From: Thomasclavelia cocleata
GTDB lineage: Bacteria > Bacillota_I > Bacilli_A > Erysipelotrichales > Coprobacillaceae
Assembly: GCF_900102365.1 (NCBI RefSeq)
Contig: NZ_FOIN01000008.1
Location: 1-64,000, forward strand
Direction: 5' to 3'
DNA: 64,000 nt
The stretch's first letter is position 1, and each line of letters opens with the position of its first letter. Shown in pieces: positions 44,914-53,862 of the stretch. Under the pieces are notes generated by a model that saw only the letters and a program-made list of their open reading frames with translations, was not told the DNA's origin and did no database searches. The translations under genes were made by a program, and so were the position numbers.

Positions 44914-45972
44914 CTATAAATTAGTTAAAACATTTTTAGATACTATTTCATCAATCAACATCTTATCATCAGATGCATTATATTTATTTACTATAGCTAG
45001 AACTGGTATTTCTTTATTTTGAATAGTATTATTAAAAGACGAACTCATCTTATTATAAATAATCCCAATTTTTTGACATATACTACTATTTTCTCTTTTG
45101 TCTACTAAAGATAATGAATTAATCAATTTTAAAAACTTATAATTACCTATTTTAGTGCCATCTACAACAAACCTTAAACTATCGCTTAAATCAAAGATAG
45201 TTTTTTCAACTATAGAAAAATCAATATTTCGATCAATAATAATATAATCAAACTCCATTTGTTTAAGCGCAGTAATCAATTTATTAATATCATCTATATT
45301 ATTTATTTCTAATTTATCCAATAAAATAATCGGCGAAGAATAATAAAACACTCCATTATCATCTTTAGATAAATTTTTTTCTAGTTTTGAAGCTAAATTC
45401 ATATCATCTTTTTTTAATAAGAATACGACATTACTAAAACTTGTATCTTGATGGTTTTTAAAATAAACATCAGTACTATCAAAATATTCTAAATTCAAAT
45501 ATAAGACTTTAAATCCCTTTTTAGTTTTAGAAATAGCTTCACTAATAGCAATCGTTGAAGTTCCTGTACCCCCACTAAATGATGTATAACTTATTATTTT
45601 AGCCTGATTGGAATTTGTTTTATTTATACTTATTCTTTCAAAACATTCCTCATACAAATTTAATATTTCCTCTAAAAAATCATTTATTTTTTGAAATTTA
45701 TTAATAGCTTTAAAATTATTGATTTCACTTATTTCTTTTGATTCACTAAAATATCCTTTAGCAATTTTAATATCTGCTATTTCTTGAAAATCAAACATTA
45801 GTTTATTAACAATCAAGACATGTAAATCACTTAAATTAATTGACTGTAATAAAGTTTCTTTAGAAGTAAAAATATATAAATCTAATTTTTGTCCATAATT
45901 ACTTTTTAAAGCATTTGAAATTTTATTGAGATATACTACGTTATTATCTAATAATGCAACTTTTATCTTCAC
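44914..45972 (-). CDS. TadZ/CpaE-like ParA-family protein
   Basis: 352 aa. Residues 1 to about 110 look like an atypical receiver domain (KIKVALLDNNVVYLNKISNALK). From about 125 stands a MinD/ParA-like domain: SFSGGTGTSTIAISEAI, NLEYFDSTDVYF and FDYIIIDRNIDFSIVE. The P-loop lacks the lysine of KGGxGKT, so ATP hydrolysis may be lost. TadZ/CpaE localises the Tad machine at a cell site. The start is GTG at 45972, behind GGGGGG. It is the first gene of the 17-gene set, downstream of a strong promoter. Confidence 0.82.
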   Translation of the reverse strand: MKIKVALLDNNVVYLNKISNALKSNYGQKLDLYIFTSKETLLQSINLSDLHVLIVNKLMFDFQEIADIKIAKGYFSESKEISEINNFKAINKFQKINDFLEEILNLYEECFERISINKTNSNQAKIISYTSFSGGTGTSTIAISEAISKTKKGFKVLYLNLEYFDSTDVYFKNHQDTSFSNVVFLLKKDDMNLASKLEKNLSKDDNGVFYYSSPIILLDKLEINNIDDINKLITALKQMEFDYIIIDRNIDFSIVEKTIFDLSDSLRFVVDGTKIGNYKFLKLINSLSLVDKRENSSICQKIGIIYNKMSSSFNNTIQNKEIPVLAIVNKYNASDDKMLIDEIVSKNVLTNL

Positions 45973-45994
45973 ATAATCCCCCCTTATATCCTAT

Positions 45995-46023
45995 ATATTA
46001 CTAATAAAAGGACATATTGTCAA
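45995..46023 (-). promoter_or_regulatory. Sigma-A promoter of the Tad/kinase gene set
   Basis: TTGACA at 46018-46023, a 17-nt spacer and TAATAT at 45995-46000 on the minus strand. The start is near 45988, 16 nt before the GTG. An AGGACATAT copy (46009-46017) occupies the spacer. Confidence 0.8.
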
Positions 46024-46179
46024 TATTTAGGACTTATGGTATATAAAACATCTTTTATATTTTTATGTTTTAAATTATTTTTTTGGAGAATAATATAATA
46101 TATTTGACTATTATTATGTATTTATATTATAGATAAACATTAAAAATTAACCTTTTACTATTTTATCCAAAGGACTTAT
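46009..46179 (+). repeat. Three AGGAC(A/T)TAT repeats in the tad-xre divergent region
   Basis: Copies at 46009-46017, 46029-46037 and 46171-46179. The first two are 20 bp apart, about two helical turns. The first lies between the -35 and -10 of the tad promoter and the second just upstream of its -35. They are candidate operators for the adjacent XRE regulator. Confidence 0.55.
46017..46045 (+). promoter_or_regulatory. Possible divergent promoter for the XRE regulator
   Basis: TTGTCA at 46017-46022, a 17-nt spacer and TATATA at 46040-46045 preceded by TGG. It would leave a 200-nt leader. A TATAAT at 46237-46242 is closer to the gene but has no good -35. Confidence 0.4.
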
Positions 46180-46257
46180 TAAACACTTTCAAGACATACA
46201 GTAACTTTATATTTTATGATTTTATAGGTATTATGTATATAATTTGGAGATGATTAA

Positions 46258-46590
46258 ATGGACTACACTAAACTTGGAAATAATATTAGAAAAGAACGAC
46301 TAAAACAAAACCTAACAATCGAAGAATTAGCCTATAAAGCTGATATTACCCCCAATTATTTAGGTAAAATTGAAAGAGCTCAAAGCAAATTAAGTCTAGA
46401 AGTACTTATAAAAATTGCTAATGCTTTAGGAATTACATCTGATGATATTTTATCGCATGAATTTAAAAAAGTTCCCCAACAATTTATAGATACACTAAAT
46501 AAAAATCTTATTGTCTTATCACAAAAAAATAGTGAATACATAGAGTTATTAAATGTTATGATTGATTTTCTAATTAACAAAACAAATTAA
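46258..46590 (+). CDS. XRE-family HTH transcriptional regulator
   Basis: 110 aa. An N-terminal Cro/CI-type helix-turn-helix at residues 6-62: LGNNIRKERLKQNLTIEELAYKADITPNYLGKIERAQSKLS and so on. The C-terminal 45 residues are helical, likely for dimerisation. There is no sensor or protease domain. GGAGATG lies about 8 nt before the ATG. It is divergent from the Tad set across a 285-bp region that holds three AGGAC(A/T)TAT copies, so it most likely controls that set and perhaps itself. Confidence 0.88.
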   Translation: MDYTKLGNNIRKERLKQNLTIEELAYKADITPNYLGKIERAQSKLSLEVLIKIANALGITSDDILSHEFKKVPQQFIDTLNKNLIVLSQKNSEYIELLNVMIDFLINKTN

Positions 46591-46697
46591 ATAATATATT
46601 AAAATGAATAATAATAAATTAGATGCAGGGTAATTTAATAAAGTTTGAATTACTCTTTTAATATTCATGTTATAATAAATTCACATATAAAAAAGAG

Positions 46698-46748
46698 GCT
46701 GTAACGAAATAACTTTTTAAAAGGAAAGTTGTTCGTTCAGCTTTTTTT
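46698..46748 (+). terminator. Hairpin terminator at the left end of the IS remnant
   Basis: GCTG and AACGAA pair with TTCGTT and CAGC around a 15-nt loop region, followed by TTTTTTT. The terminal repeat doubles as the stem, as in elements that block read-through transcription. Confidence 0.7.
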
Positions 46749-46914
46749 CTGCAAAATAAAAAGCAATTACCAACTATAATTGCATCTATTACGATATTTA
46801 ATAATATTTTATGTTATTTTGACTGCTTTTTGGCTGTTTTTGAGCGCAATGAGGGTATCGTCAGCTCCCCCCTATTTTCAATGTGACATTTCATCGAGTT
46901 ATCATTGATTTTCA

Positions 46915-47160
46915 CTAATTTACTGGCTGTTTTTTCTCTTTCTTTAGTCTGTATTTGTGATATTTCTTTAAATTATATCCTATACACACCAGTAAAAATT
47001 CCATTTTCACGTTCTCTATTCCTCTTCTCGTGAATCTTGTGAATTTCATATCTTCTTTTATTACTCCAAACTCACTGGACAGGTTTTCATCGACAACTGC
47101 ATAAAACTCGTCTAAAACTGCATTTCTGCTTACTGTTTTGTTTTCACCTTTTCCTTTATT
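46915..47160 (-). pseudogene. C-terminal remnant of an IS1182-family transposase
   Basis: The minus strand is open for 82 codons from an in-frame stop at 47161-47163 to TAG at 46915. It reads NKTVSRNAVLDEFYAVV, then FTRFTRRGIENVKMEFL and LVCIGYNLKKYHKY, the typical tail of IS1182-type DDE transposases. The catalytic domain is missing and there is no start, so the element cannot move on its own. Confidence 0.8.
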
Positions 47161-47278
47161 TTATTTCGTTACTGCCCCCATTAATACTTTTATTGATTTG
47201 TAAAATCGCACATGGACCAGTTTTAACATAAACTAATGTAAGTTATGGAAACTAACCAGTTATCTGTGATTTATAATC

Positions 47279-48838
47279 CTAAACCAATTCCTCTATCTTA
47301 CATGTGTGTTTCTTTGTTTGCATATCATAAGCTATTCCTATTATTAATAAATTATCTTTATAATTCTCTAATCCCTTTGGATATTTCTTTTCTTTAATTT
47401 GACTGATGGCGGTTTCAACATCCTGTTCCCATTTTAATTCAATAATCATTGCTGGTTTATCTCCTTTAGGAATAAACACCATATCTGCAAATCCTTTCCC
47501 ACTTGGCATTTCTCTTACAATTGTATAATAGTTTCTGGCATTCATATATGCAATTGATATGGTATATGATAACGCATTTTCATTATTATATGTTAATATT
47601 GATGTATCAAGATGGGCCTCTTCTATATATTTTGCAACTGCTTCTTCATCTTTGTTCCATGTCGCTTCTAACAATGCCTGACTATTTAATAATGCTTTTG
47701 TTGTTTCATTCCATGATGAATCTTCAATCGAAGCAGTAAATGAACTTGTGACTTCTTTATTTGGAATATAGCATGTCTGATTTAAACTGTTATATCCTAG
47801 ATATCCAAGATGAATAAGCAATGTTAAAACATCATCCTTTGATTTAAATGTAGTCATATCATTTTGAAACTTATTTACATTAAGATAAACATATTCTCCT
47901 GCCAGTAACTTTACAACATCATCTTTTAATCCATCAAAATTCATATCAATATAAATCTGTAAAGCTTCATATGTTTCTGTTACACTCCAGTAGTTTTCAT
48001 ATTTTCTATCAATCAATGAAAAAACAACTGAACGATGATTATAAACCGATAATTCTTCTGTCATTTGATAACCATCATACCATTCTTTCATTATATTATA
48101 GTCCATATTATATTTTTGACATAAATCTTGAACTTCTTTTTCTGTAAAACCCATAAAATCTTCTAATGGTGTAGGATTGAGCATAGATACTTCTTTAAAC
48201 ATATTTAAAGCACTATGTGTACCATACTTTTTAATTGGCAAGATCCCTGTCATATAACATAATGATACATATGGTTTATCCTTTAATAAATCTCTAAGAA
48301 AATCCAGATATTTTTCTTGAGCACTTCTATCTTCCTCGTATTCTCTAAAAATACAATCCCATTCATCAATAATAAAAATAAATGATTGATTTGTCTGCAC
48401 ATATACATCATCTAAAGTTAATGATAAATCTGTTTCATCAAACAAATCTAAATTTAAATATGCCATCTTTATTTCACGAACCAGTAGTCTAATCAATAGT
48501 TCTATCATCTTTTCAACACTTTTTGTTTTACTTAAAAAGCTTTGCATATTTAAATGAATAACATTATGCTGATTTAAATGTTTTTGATATAACTCAGTTT
48601 CACTAATTTTCAAATTATCAAATAATTCTAATGAATCACACCCTTTAGAATAATATGCAACTAGCATATTTGCATCTGTACTCTTTCCAAAGCGTCTTGG
48701 ACGAGATATACATATGTATTTTTGTGGTGTTTTCATTATTTTATTTGTATAATCTATCAATAATGATTTATCTACAAATATCTGTCCATTTTTTGTTTCT
48801 ATATATTCATTGTTTGCTGGATTTAAATAAATTGCCAT
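47279..48838 (-). CDS. AAA-ATPase-like protein with PD-(D/E)XK nuclease-like domain (DUF1703 type)
   Basis: About 519 aa. The N-terminal half is the AAA-ATPase-like family: YIETKNGQIFVDKSLLI, Walker A SRPRRFGKST near residue 47, Walker B FIFIIDEWDCIF near 137. The C-terminal half ends in a PD-(D/E)XK core: GKGFADMVFIPKGDKPAMIIELKWE, with Asp, Glu and Lys in register. Such proteins are widespread and often multicopy in gut anaerobes; their target is unknown. The start is the ATG at 48838, as AGGAAAGG directly abuts an earlier ATG. It lies alone next to the IS remnant, which suggests a mobile or accessory location. Confidence 0.85.
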   Translation of the reverse strand: MAIYLNPANNEYIETKNGQIFVDKSLLIDYTNKIMKTPQKYICISRPRRFGKSTDANMLVAYYSKGCDSLELFDNLKISETELYQKHLNQHNVIHLNMQSFLSKTKSVEKMIELLIRLLVREIKMAYLNLDLFDETDLSLTLDDVYVQTNQSFIFIIDEWDCIFREYEEDRSAQEKYLDFLRDLLKDKPYVSLCYMTGILPIKKYGTHSALNMFKEVSMLNPTPLEDFMGFTEKEVQDLCQKYNMDYNIMKEWYDGYQMTEELSVYNHRSVVFSLIDRKYENYWSVTETYEALQIYIDMNFDGLKDDVVKLLAGEYVYLNVNKFQNDMTTFKSKDDVLTLLIHLGYLGYNSLNQTCYIPNKEVTSSFTASIEDSSWNETTKALLNSQALLEATWNKDEEAVAKYIEEAHLDTSILTYNNENALSYTISIAYMNARNYYTIVREMPSGKGFADMVFIPKGDKPAMIIELKWEQDVETAISQIKEKKYPKGLENYKDNLLIIGIAYDMQTKKHTCKIEELV

Positions 48839-48858
48839 ACATATCATCCTTTCCTTAG

Positions 48859-49221
48859 ATTATTATACCATTTTTTTGTTTATTAATCATCTTTATTTTA
48901 TGCTTATCACCACATTCATTTCCGCCCGCCTTTGTTAGTCGGACACAAATATTTTATTAAAAATGATTTCTCTCCAATTATTTTTGTAGTATTCGATAAA
49001 AGATGCGGTATACTACAGAGTACGCAGAGGAGAGTAGGTCTCTCATCAGATGAAAAAAAGGAATATCTTTATAAACATTCCAAAGTCAAAATATAAATCA
49101 TTCTTTAAAAACATACATACGAATCTCTTTTTTTAGCAAATCGCAACTACACCATTTTTTGCATCAAAATATAATAATTTATTATAAATCACGTGAATTT
49201 CACTAAGATAAATGGTGTGGC
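48859..49221. other. Intergenic stretch with a 5S-rRNA-like fragment
   Basis: No gene. GTAGTAT and ATACTAC (about 48985-49017) can pair. The stretch GCAGAGGAGAGTAGGTC (about 49024-49040) resembles the 3' part of 5S rRNA. It may be a decayed 5S copy or chance. Confidence 0.25.
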
Positions 49222-49265
49222 AAAAAAAGCAGAAAAACATTGATGTATTCAATATTTTTTCTACT
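49222..49265 (-). terminator. Terminator of leuS
   Basis: On the minus strand AGTAGAAAAA and ATTGA pair with TCAAT and TTTTTCTGCT around a short loop, followed by TTTTTTT. Confidence 0.85.
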
Positions 49266-49294
49266 TTTCTTTATGTAAGTCTACATATCTTATT

Positions 49295-51691
49295 TTATTT
49301 AACGACAATATTGACGATTTTATTTTTAACAACTATCACTTTTACAATATTTTTACCATCAATATGAGCTTTAACATTTTCTTGTTCAAAAGCAATAGCT
49401 TTAACCGCTTCATCATCCGCATCTTTAGCTACCTGAATTTTAGCTCTAAGTTTACCATTTACCTGGACACCCATTTCAACAGTTTCACTTACAAGCATAT
49501 TTTCATCATATGTAGGCCATGATTCATATGCAAGAGTATTTTCATTACCTAACATCTGCCACATTTCTTCACAAATATGTGGTGCAATACAAGAAAGCAT
49601 CTTAATAAAATTAAATGCATATTCTTTGTATACAGATGGTGCTTTATAACATTCATTAATAAAGATCATCATTTGTGAAATAGCAGTATTAAATCCTAAT
49701 GTTTCAAAATCATCAGTTACTTTTTTTACAGTCTGATGATAAACACGATCTAGACTATGATCATTTTCATCACTTAATTTATCTTGTTCAATAAATAAAC
49801 GATATACTCGATCCAGCCATTTACGTGAACCATCTAATCCATTTGTAGACCAAGGAAGCGCTGCTTCTAAAGGTCCCATGAACATTTCGTATAATCTTAG
49901 TGAATCAGCTCCATGTGATGCAACAATATCATCCGGATTAACAACATTTCCACGTGATTTAGACATTTTTTCATTATTATCACCAAGAATCATTCCTTGA
50001 TGGAATAATCGCTGCCATGGTTCTTTGCATTTAACTACTCCAGCATCATATAATACTTTATGCCAAAAACGAGAATATAATAAGTGCAATACTGCATGTT
50101 CTGCCCCACCTACATATAAATCAACTGGTAACCATTTTTCTAACAATTTAGAATCACATATTGCTTCATTATTATGTGGATCAATATAACGAATATAATA
50201 CCAGCATGAGCCAGCCCATTGTGGCATTGTATTAGTTTCACGTCGTCCTTTTTGACCATCAATCTCTACTTCTAACCAATCTTCACAATTAGCTAACGGT
50301 GATTCACCACTATCATGTGGTTGGAAGTTTTTAGTTGCAGGAAGTTCTAATGGTAATTCTTCAACAGGAACAGTCTTCATTGTACCATCTTCCATATGTA
50401 CAATAGGAATTGGTTCCCCCCAGTAACGTTGTCTTGAAAATAACCAATCTCTTAATTTATAAGAAATTTTCTTTCCACCACAGTTATGTTCTTCTAACCA
50501 GACAATCATTTTATCAATAGCTTCTTGTTTTTCAAGACCATCTAACCAATCAGAGTTAATGTGTAAACCATCTTCAATGTAAGCAGCCTCTTCAACATTT
50601 CCACCTTCTAATACTGGAATAATATCAATTCCAAATTTTTTTGCAAATTCCCAATCTCTTTCATCATGAGCAGGTACTGCCATGATAGCTCCTGTTCCAT
50701 AACTAGCTAGAACATAATCTGAAATCCAAATTGGAATTTTCTTTCCATTAACAGGATTAATAGCATATGCCCCTGTAAAAACTCCAGTTTTATCTTTATT
50801 TAATTCTGTTCTTTCTAAATCAGATTTACTAGCACAGCTTTTTTTATAAGCTTCAATTGCTTCTTTTTGTTCAGGGCTAGTGATTTCTACTACATATGGA
50901 TGTTCTGGAGCCATGACACAATAAGTTGCCCCAAATAAAGTATCACAACGAGTTGTAAATACAGTAAATATTTTATCAGTTCCATCTATTTTAAAATCAA
51001 CATTAGCTCCAATAGATTTTCCAATCCAATTACGTTGCATTTGTTTTGTTGCTTCAGGCCAATCCAAATCATCAAGATCCTCTAATAACCTTTCAGCATA
51101 TTCCGTAATTTTTAGAACCCATTGACGCATTGGTTTACGAATAACAGGATACCCTCCACGTTCACTTTTACCATCAATAACTTCTTCATTTGCAAGAACT
51201 GCCTTAAGTTCAGGACACCAGTTTACTGGAATTTCATCAACATAAGCTAATCCAGCATCATATAACTTAGTAAATATCCATTGTGTCCATTTATAATATT
51301 CAGGATCACTAGTCGCAATCTCACGATCCCAATCATAAGAAAATCCCAATGATTTAATTTGTCCCTTAAATACTTCAATATTTTTTTTCGTAAATTCTGC
51401 AGGGTGATGTCCAGTTTGGATTGCAAATTGTTCTGCTGGTAAGCCAAATGAATCAAACCCCATTGGATGTAAAACATTATATCCTTGCATTCTTTTCATT
51501 CTTGAAACAATATCTGTTGCAGTATATCCTTCAGGATGCCCAACATGAAGACCATTTCCTGATGGATATGGGAACATATCAACACAATAATATTTAGGTT
51601 TGCTATCATCATAGCAATCTGTTTTAAATGTCTTATGTTCATCCCAATATTTTTGCCATTTCGGCTCGATTTCTTTGTGATTAAACGGCAT
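49295..51691 (-). CDS. leuS: Leucyl-tRNA synthetase
   Basis: Charges tRNA-Leu with leucine. About 798 aa, the bacterial class Ia form. HIGH motif as [14 protein letters not shown] near residue 48, the editing (CP1) domain with [12 protein letters not shown] near 236, KMSKS as [10 protein letters not shown] near 572, and the anticodon and C-terminal domains. The start is the ATG at 51691 behind AAGGAGG; an earlier frame extension lies inside the T-box terminator and is not translated. Expression is controlled by the T-box upstream. Confidence 0.96.
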   Translation of the reverse strand: MPFNHKEIEPKWQKYWDEHKTFKTDCYDDSKPKYYCVDMFPYPSGNGLHVGHPEGYTATDIVSRMKRMQGYNVLHPMGFDSFGLPAEQFAIQTGHHPAEFTKKNIEVFKGQIKSLGFSYDWDREIATSDPEYYKWTQWIFTKLYDAGLAYVDEIPVNWCPELKAVLANEEVIDGKSERGGYPVIRKPMRQWVLKITEYAERLLEDLDDLDWPEATKQMQRNWIGKSIGANVDFKIDGTDKIFTVFTTRCDTLFGATYCVMAPEHPYVVEITSPEQKEAIEAYKKSCASKSDLERTELNKDKTGVFTGAYAINPVNGKKIPIWISDYVLASYGTGAIMAVPAHDERDWEFAKKFGIDIIPVLEGGNVEEAAYIEDGLHINSDWLDGLEKQEAIDKMIVWLEEHNCGGKKISYKLRDWLFSRQRYWGEPIPIVHMEDGTMKTVPVEELPLELPATKNFQPHDSGESPLANCEDWLEVEIDGQKGRRETNTMPQWAGSCWYYIRYIDPHNNEAICDSKLLEKWLPVDLYVGGAEHAVLHLLYSRFWHKVLYDAGVVKCKEPWQRLFHQGMILGDNNEKMSKSRGNVVNPDDIVASHGADSLRLYEMFMGPLEAALPWSTNGLDGSRKWLDRVYRLFIEQDKLSDENDHSLDRVYHQTVKKVTDDFETLGFNTAISQMMIFINECYKAPSVYKEYAFNFIKMLSCIAPHICEEMWQMLGNENTLAYESWPTYDENMLVSETVEMGVQVNGKLRAKIQVAKDADDEAVKAIAFEQENVKAHIDGKNIVKVIVVKNKIVNIVVK

Positions 51692-51712
51692 TTTATAATT
51701 CCTCCTTAAAAT

Positions 51713-51940
51713 AAAAAAGTCCTCCATCTAAGGACGACTTAATATCGCGTTACCACCTTAGTTCAAAGTCAAAAAGACTATGCACTCAAAACTTTAACGC
51801 AGTTAACGACAGTGACTACTTGATTCACCACTGCATCTCCTAGGTGAGTTCATAATCTGTTTCATCAGTTTCCACCACCCACTGACTCTCTATGAAAAAC
51901 ATAAATTACTACTAGTCCTATTCATTGATTTTCTTTAATA
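51713..51940 (-). promoter_or_regulatory. T-box leader of leuS (leucine specifier)
   Basis: The T-box core AAGGTGGTAACGCG is at 51747-51760 on the minus strand. It is followed by the terminator AGTCGTCC / GGAGGACT with six T (51713-51740). Stem I has a specifier loop with CTC at 51846-51848, a Leu codon. Uncharged tRNA-Leu pairing with the specifier and with the TGGT bulge would allow read-through into leuS. Confidence 0.93.
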
Positions 51941-51947
51941 CCTAAAT

Positions 51948-51975
51948 ATTATATCACAAAACTAACTAGATGCAA
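51948..51975 (-). promoter_or_regulatory. Promoter of the leuS T-box transcript
   Basis: TTGCAT at 51970-51975, a 16-nt spacer and TATAAT at 51948-51953 on the minus strand. Confidence 0.7.
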
Positions 51976-51989
51976 CAAAATTCAGCTTT

Positions 51990-53861
51990 TTAATATCTTT
52001 GATACTTTAATGCTTTTACAGGATCTAAATTACTTGCAAAACGTGCTGGAAAATAACTACTGATAACCCCAAAAAATAATGCTCCAAAATATATTAAGCC
52101 TAATAAATAATTATCTACCTGGATAAATGATTGAGATAAATCTAACTGTAATCCTTCTTCAATAAACTGGTTAATAAAACCAATTAATTGACAAAAAGAC
52201 AAATATGAAACTAAAAAAGCAATATTAATCAAAATAAAGCTTTCAAATAAAACTAATAACTTAAGTTGTAATTTACTTGCTCCTAAACACTTAAATATAC
52301 CAATATCTTTTGTTTTTTGAACTGCTGACAAATATAATACTTCTCCAATTAAAAAACAAGCTGCAACAACCGCTAAAGAAGAAAATAAAATTAAAATACG
52401 TTGAGTCTGTAATAAAAAATCATTTATTTTATTACTAATATTTTCTCCTGCAACTTTAAATTCTAAATTAAAATATTTCTTTTTTAATTTCTTTAAACAA
52501 CTATTTACATTTACTTTATTATCAATATTAATCATTCCAATCGAAAAATATATCTGATCAAGATTAATATTAAAACATTCACTTACATGTTTTACATTTG
52601 CCAGCTCATTAATATAAATAGTATCAAAAATCGTATTTTCTCCACTAATTCCAACTACTTTTAATCTTACTTTTTTGACACTATCTCCTTGTAAATAATA
52701 ACCATAAACATACCGATTTAAAAGTTTTTTATAATCTTGCTTCAAATGAACAGCTGTTGTTTTTGATAAAATGATTTCATAATCACTTTTAATGTTTCTT
52801 CCTATTTCCAATTGATTATTCTTTAATTCTTTAGTCATATCACTTATATATATCGTTCTATCAATATTATAGTCTTTCTGTACAGAAATTCCAATAAATT
52901 CAAAATCTCTCATTTCACCATATAAATATGTAATATCCTGATTATTTGTTAATTCTACTAAATCTTTATAATTTAAACCTTTTCTACTAATACTTTGTAA
53001 CGATACTAATTGGTTAGGAAAAATATTATTAAGTTGTTTTTGAATTTGCTGTTGTAATGAACCACTTAATGTAAAGGTTATCATTATACATATTAGTGCC
53101 ATCATGAGACCAATAACAATTTTAGTATTTCTTCTAAAATTAGCACGATATTGCAACAAAGATAATTTAAAAAGATTTAAAGATGACTTTTTTTCTTTTA
53201 AACGATAATAAAAATTATTATCCTCTATATTATGATATTTACCAATTAATTTACCATTTTGGAAAGAATATATATAATCCCCATACTGACTAGCCAATTG
53301 TTCATCATGTGTAATCACAATTACTAATCGTTCCTTAGCTTCCCGTTTTAAAATATCAAAAATTATTTTAGCATTATTTTCATCTAATGAACCTGTAGGT
53401 TCATCACAAAGTAGGATATCAACATTTTTGATCATCGCTCTCAATGCTGCTATTCGTTGTTTTTGTCCTCCTGATAATACATTTACTTTCTTTTTTGAAA
53501 CATTAATTAAATCTAATTTTTCTTCACGATCATCTATTTCCCTCTTAAATATAATTTGACAAAAAAACTTAGGCAAAAAATAATTCTGCCTAACATTTAA
53601 CCAATTAACTAAATTAAAATTTTGAAAAATAAATCCAATATGTTTTCGACAATAATGTTTTATTGTTTTAATATTTTGGTGATCAAACAATATCTCTCCA
53701 TCATAATCCTGATCTATACCACCCAAGATATTTAATAAAGTTGTTTTCCCACATCCTGACTCACCTGATATTACTACCATACCATGACTTGGAAAAATAA
53801 TTGATAAATTATCAATAATCAACTCATCATATCGCTTATATAGATTTTTTATCTCTAACAT
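51990..53861 (-). CDS. ABC transporter, ATPase fused to FtsX/MacB-like permease (second subunit)
   Basis: 623 aa. An N-terminal ABC domain (1-205): Walker A SGESGCGKTTLLNIL near 33, signature LSGGQKQRIAALRA near 128, Walker B VDILLCDEPTGS near 150. The C-terminal part has four membrane segments, one near 235-255 and three at about 490-615, framing an extracytoplasmic domain, the MacB/FtsX topology. The N-terminal fusion repeats in the gene upstream, so the two probably form a heterodimer. Members export peptides or lipids, or give resistance to cell-envelope antibiotics; the substrate here is unknown. No two-component genes are adjacent. Confidence 0.85.
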   Translation of the reverse strand: MLEIKNLYKRYDELIIDNLSIIFPSHGMVVISGESGCGKTTLLNILGGIDQDYDGEILFDHQNIKTIKHYCRKHIGFIFQNFNLVNWLNVRQNYFLPKFFCQIIFKREIDDREEKLDLINVSKKKVNVLSGGQKQRIAALRAMIKNVDILLCDEPTGSLDENNAKIIFDILKREAKERLVIVITHDEQLASQYGDYIYSFQNGKLIGKYHNIEDNNFYYRLKEKKSSLNLFKLSLLQYRANFRRNTKIVIGLMMALICIMITFTLSGSLQQQIQKQLNNIFPNQLVSLQSISRKGLNYKDLVELTNNQDITYLYGEMRDFEFIGISVQKDYNIDRTIYISDMTKELKNNQLEIGRNIKSDYEIILSKTTAVHLKQDYKKLLNRYVYGYYLQGDSVKKVRLKVVGISGENTIFDTIYINELANVKHVSECFNINLDQIYFSIGMINIDNKVNVNSCLKKLKKKYFNLEFKVAGENISNKINDFLLQTQRILILFSSLAVVAACFLIGEVLYLSAVQKTKDIGIFKCLGASKLQLKLLVLFESFILINIAFLVSYLSFCQLIGFINQFIEEGLQLDLSQSFIQVDNYLLGLIYFGALFFGVISSYFPARFASNLDPVKALKYQRY

Positions 53862-53862
53862 C

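Larger units (their letters stand above)
46695..47178. mobile_element. Internally deleted IS1182-like element, about 484 bp
   Basis: Inverted ends GGCTGTAACGAAATAA (46697-46712) and, reading inwards from the right, GGCAGTAACGAAATAA (47161-47176) match at 15 of 16 bases. Between them only the 3' part of a transposase gene survives. No clear target duplication is visible. The rest of 46591-47278 holds no other gene. Confidence 0.75.

Noticed and set aside
23825-46590. Type VII secretion system instead of Tad
   Set aside because: FHA, kinase and PP2C genes also occur near T7SS, but there is no EssC or WXG100 gene, while tadA-B-C, Flp and A24 peptidase are clear.
51692-51727. N-terminal extension of leuS
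   Set aside because: It overlaps the T-box terminator and the ribosome binding site of the ATG at 51691.
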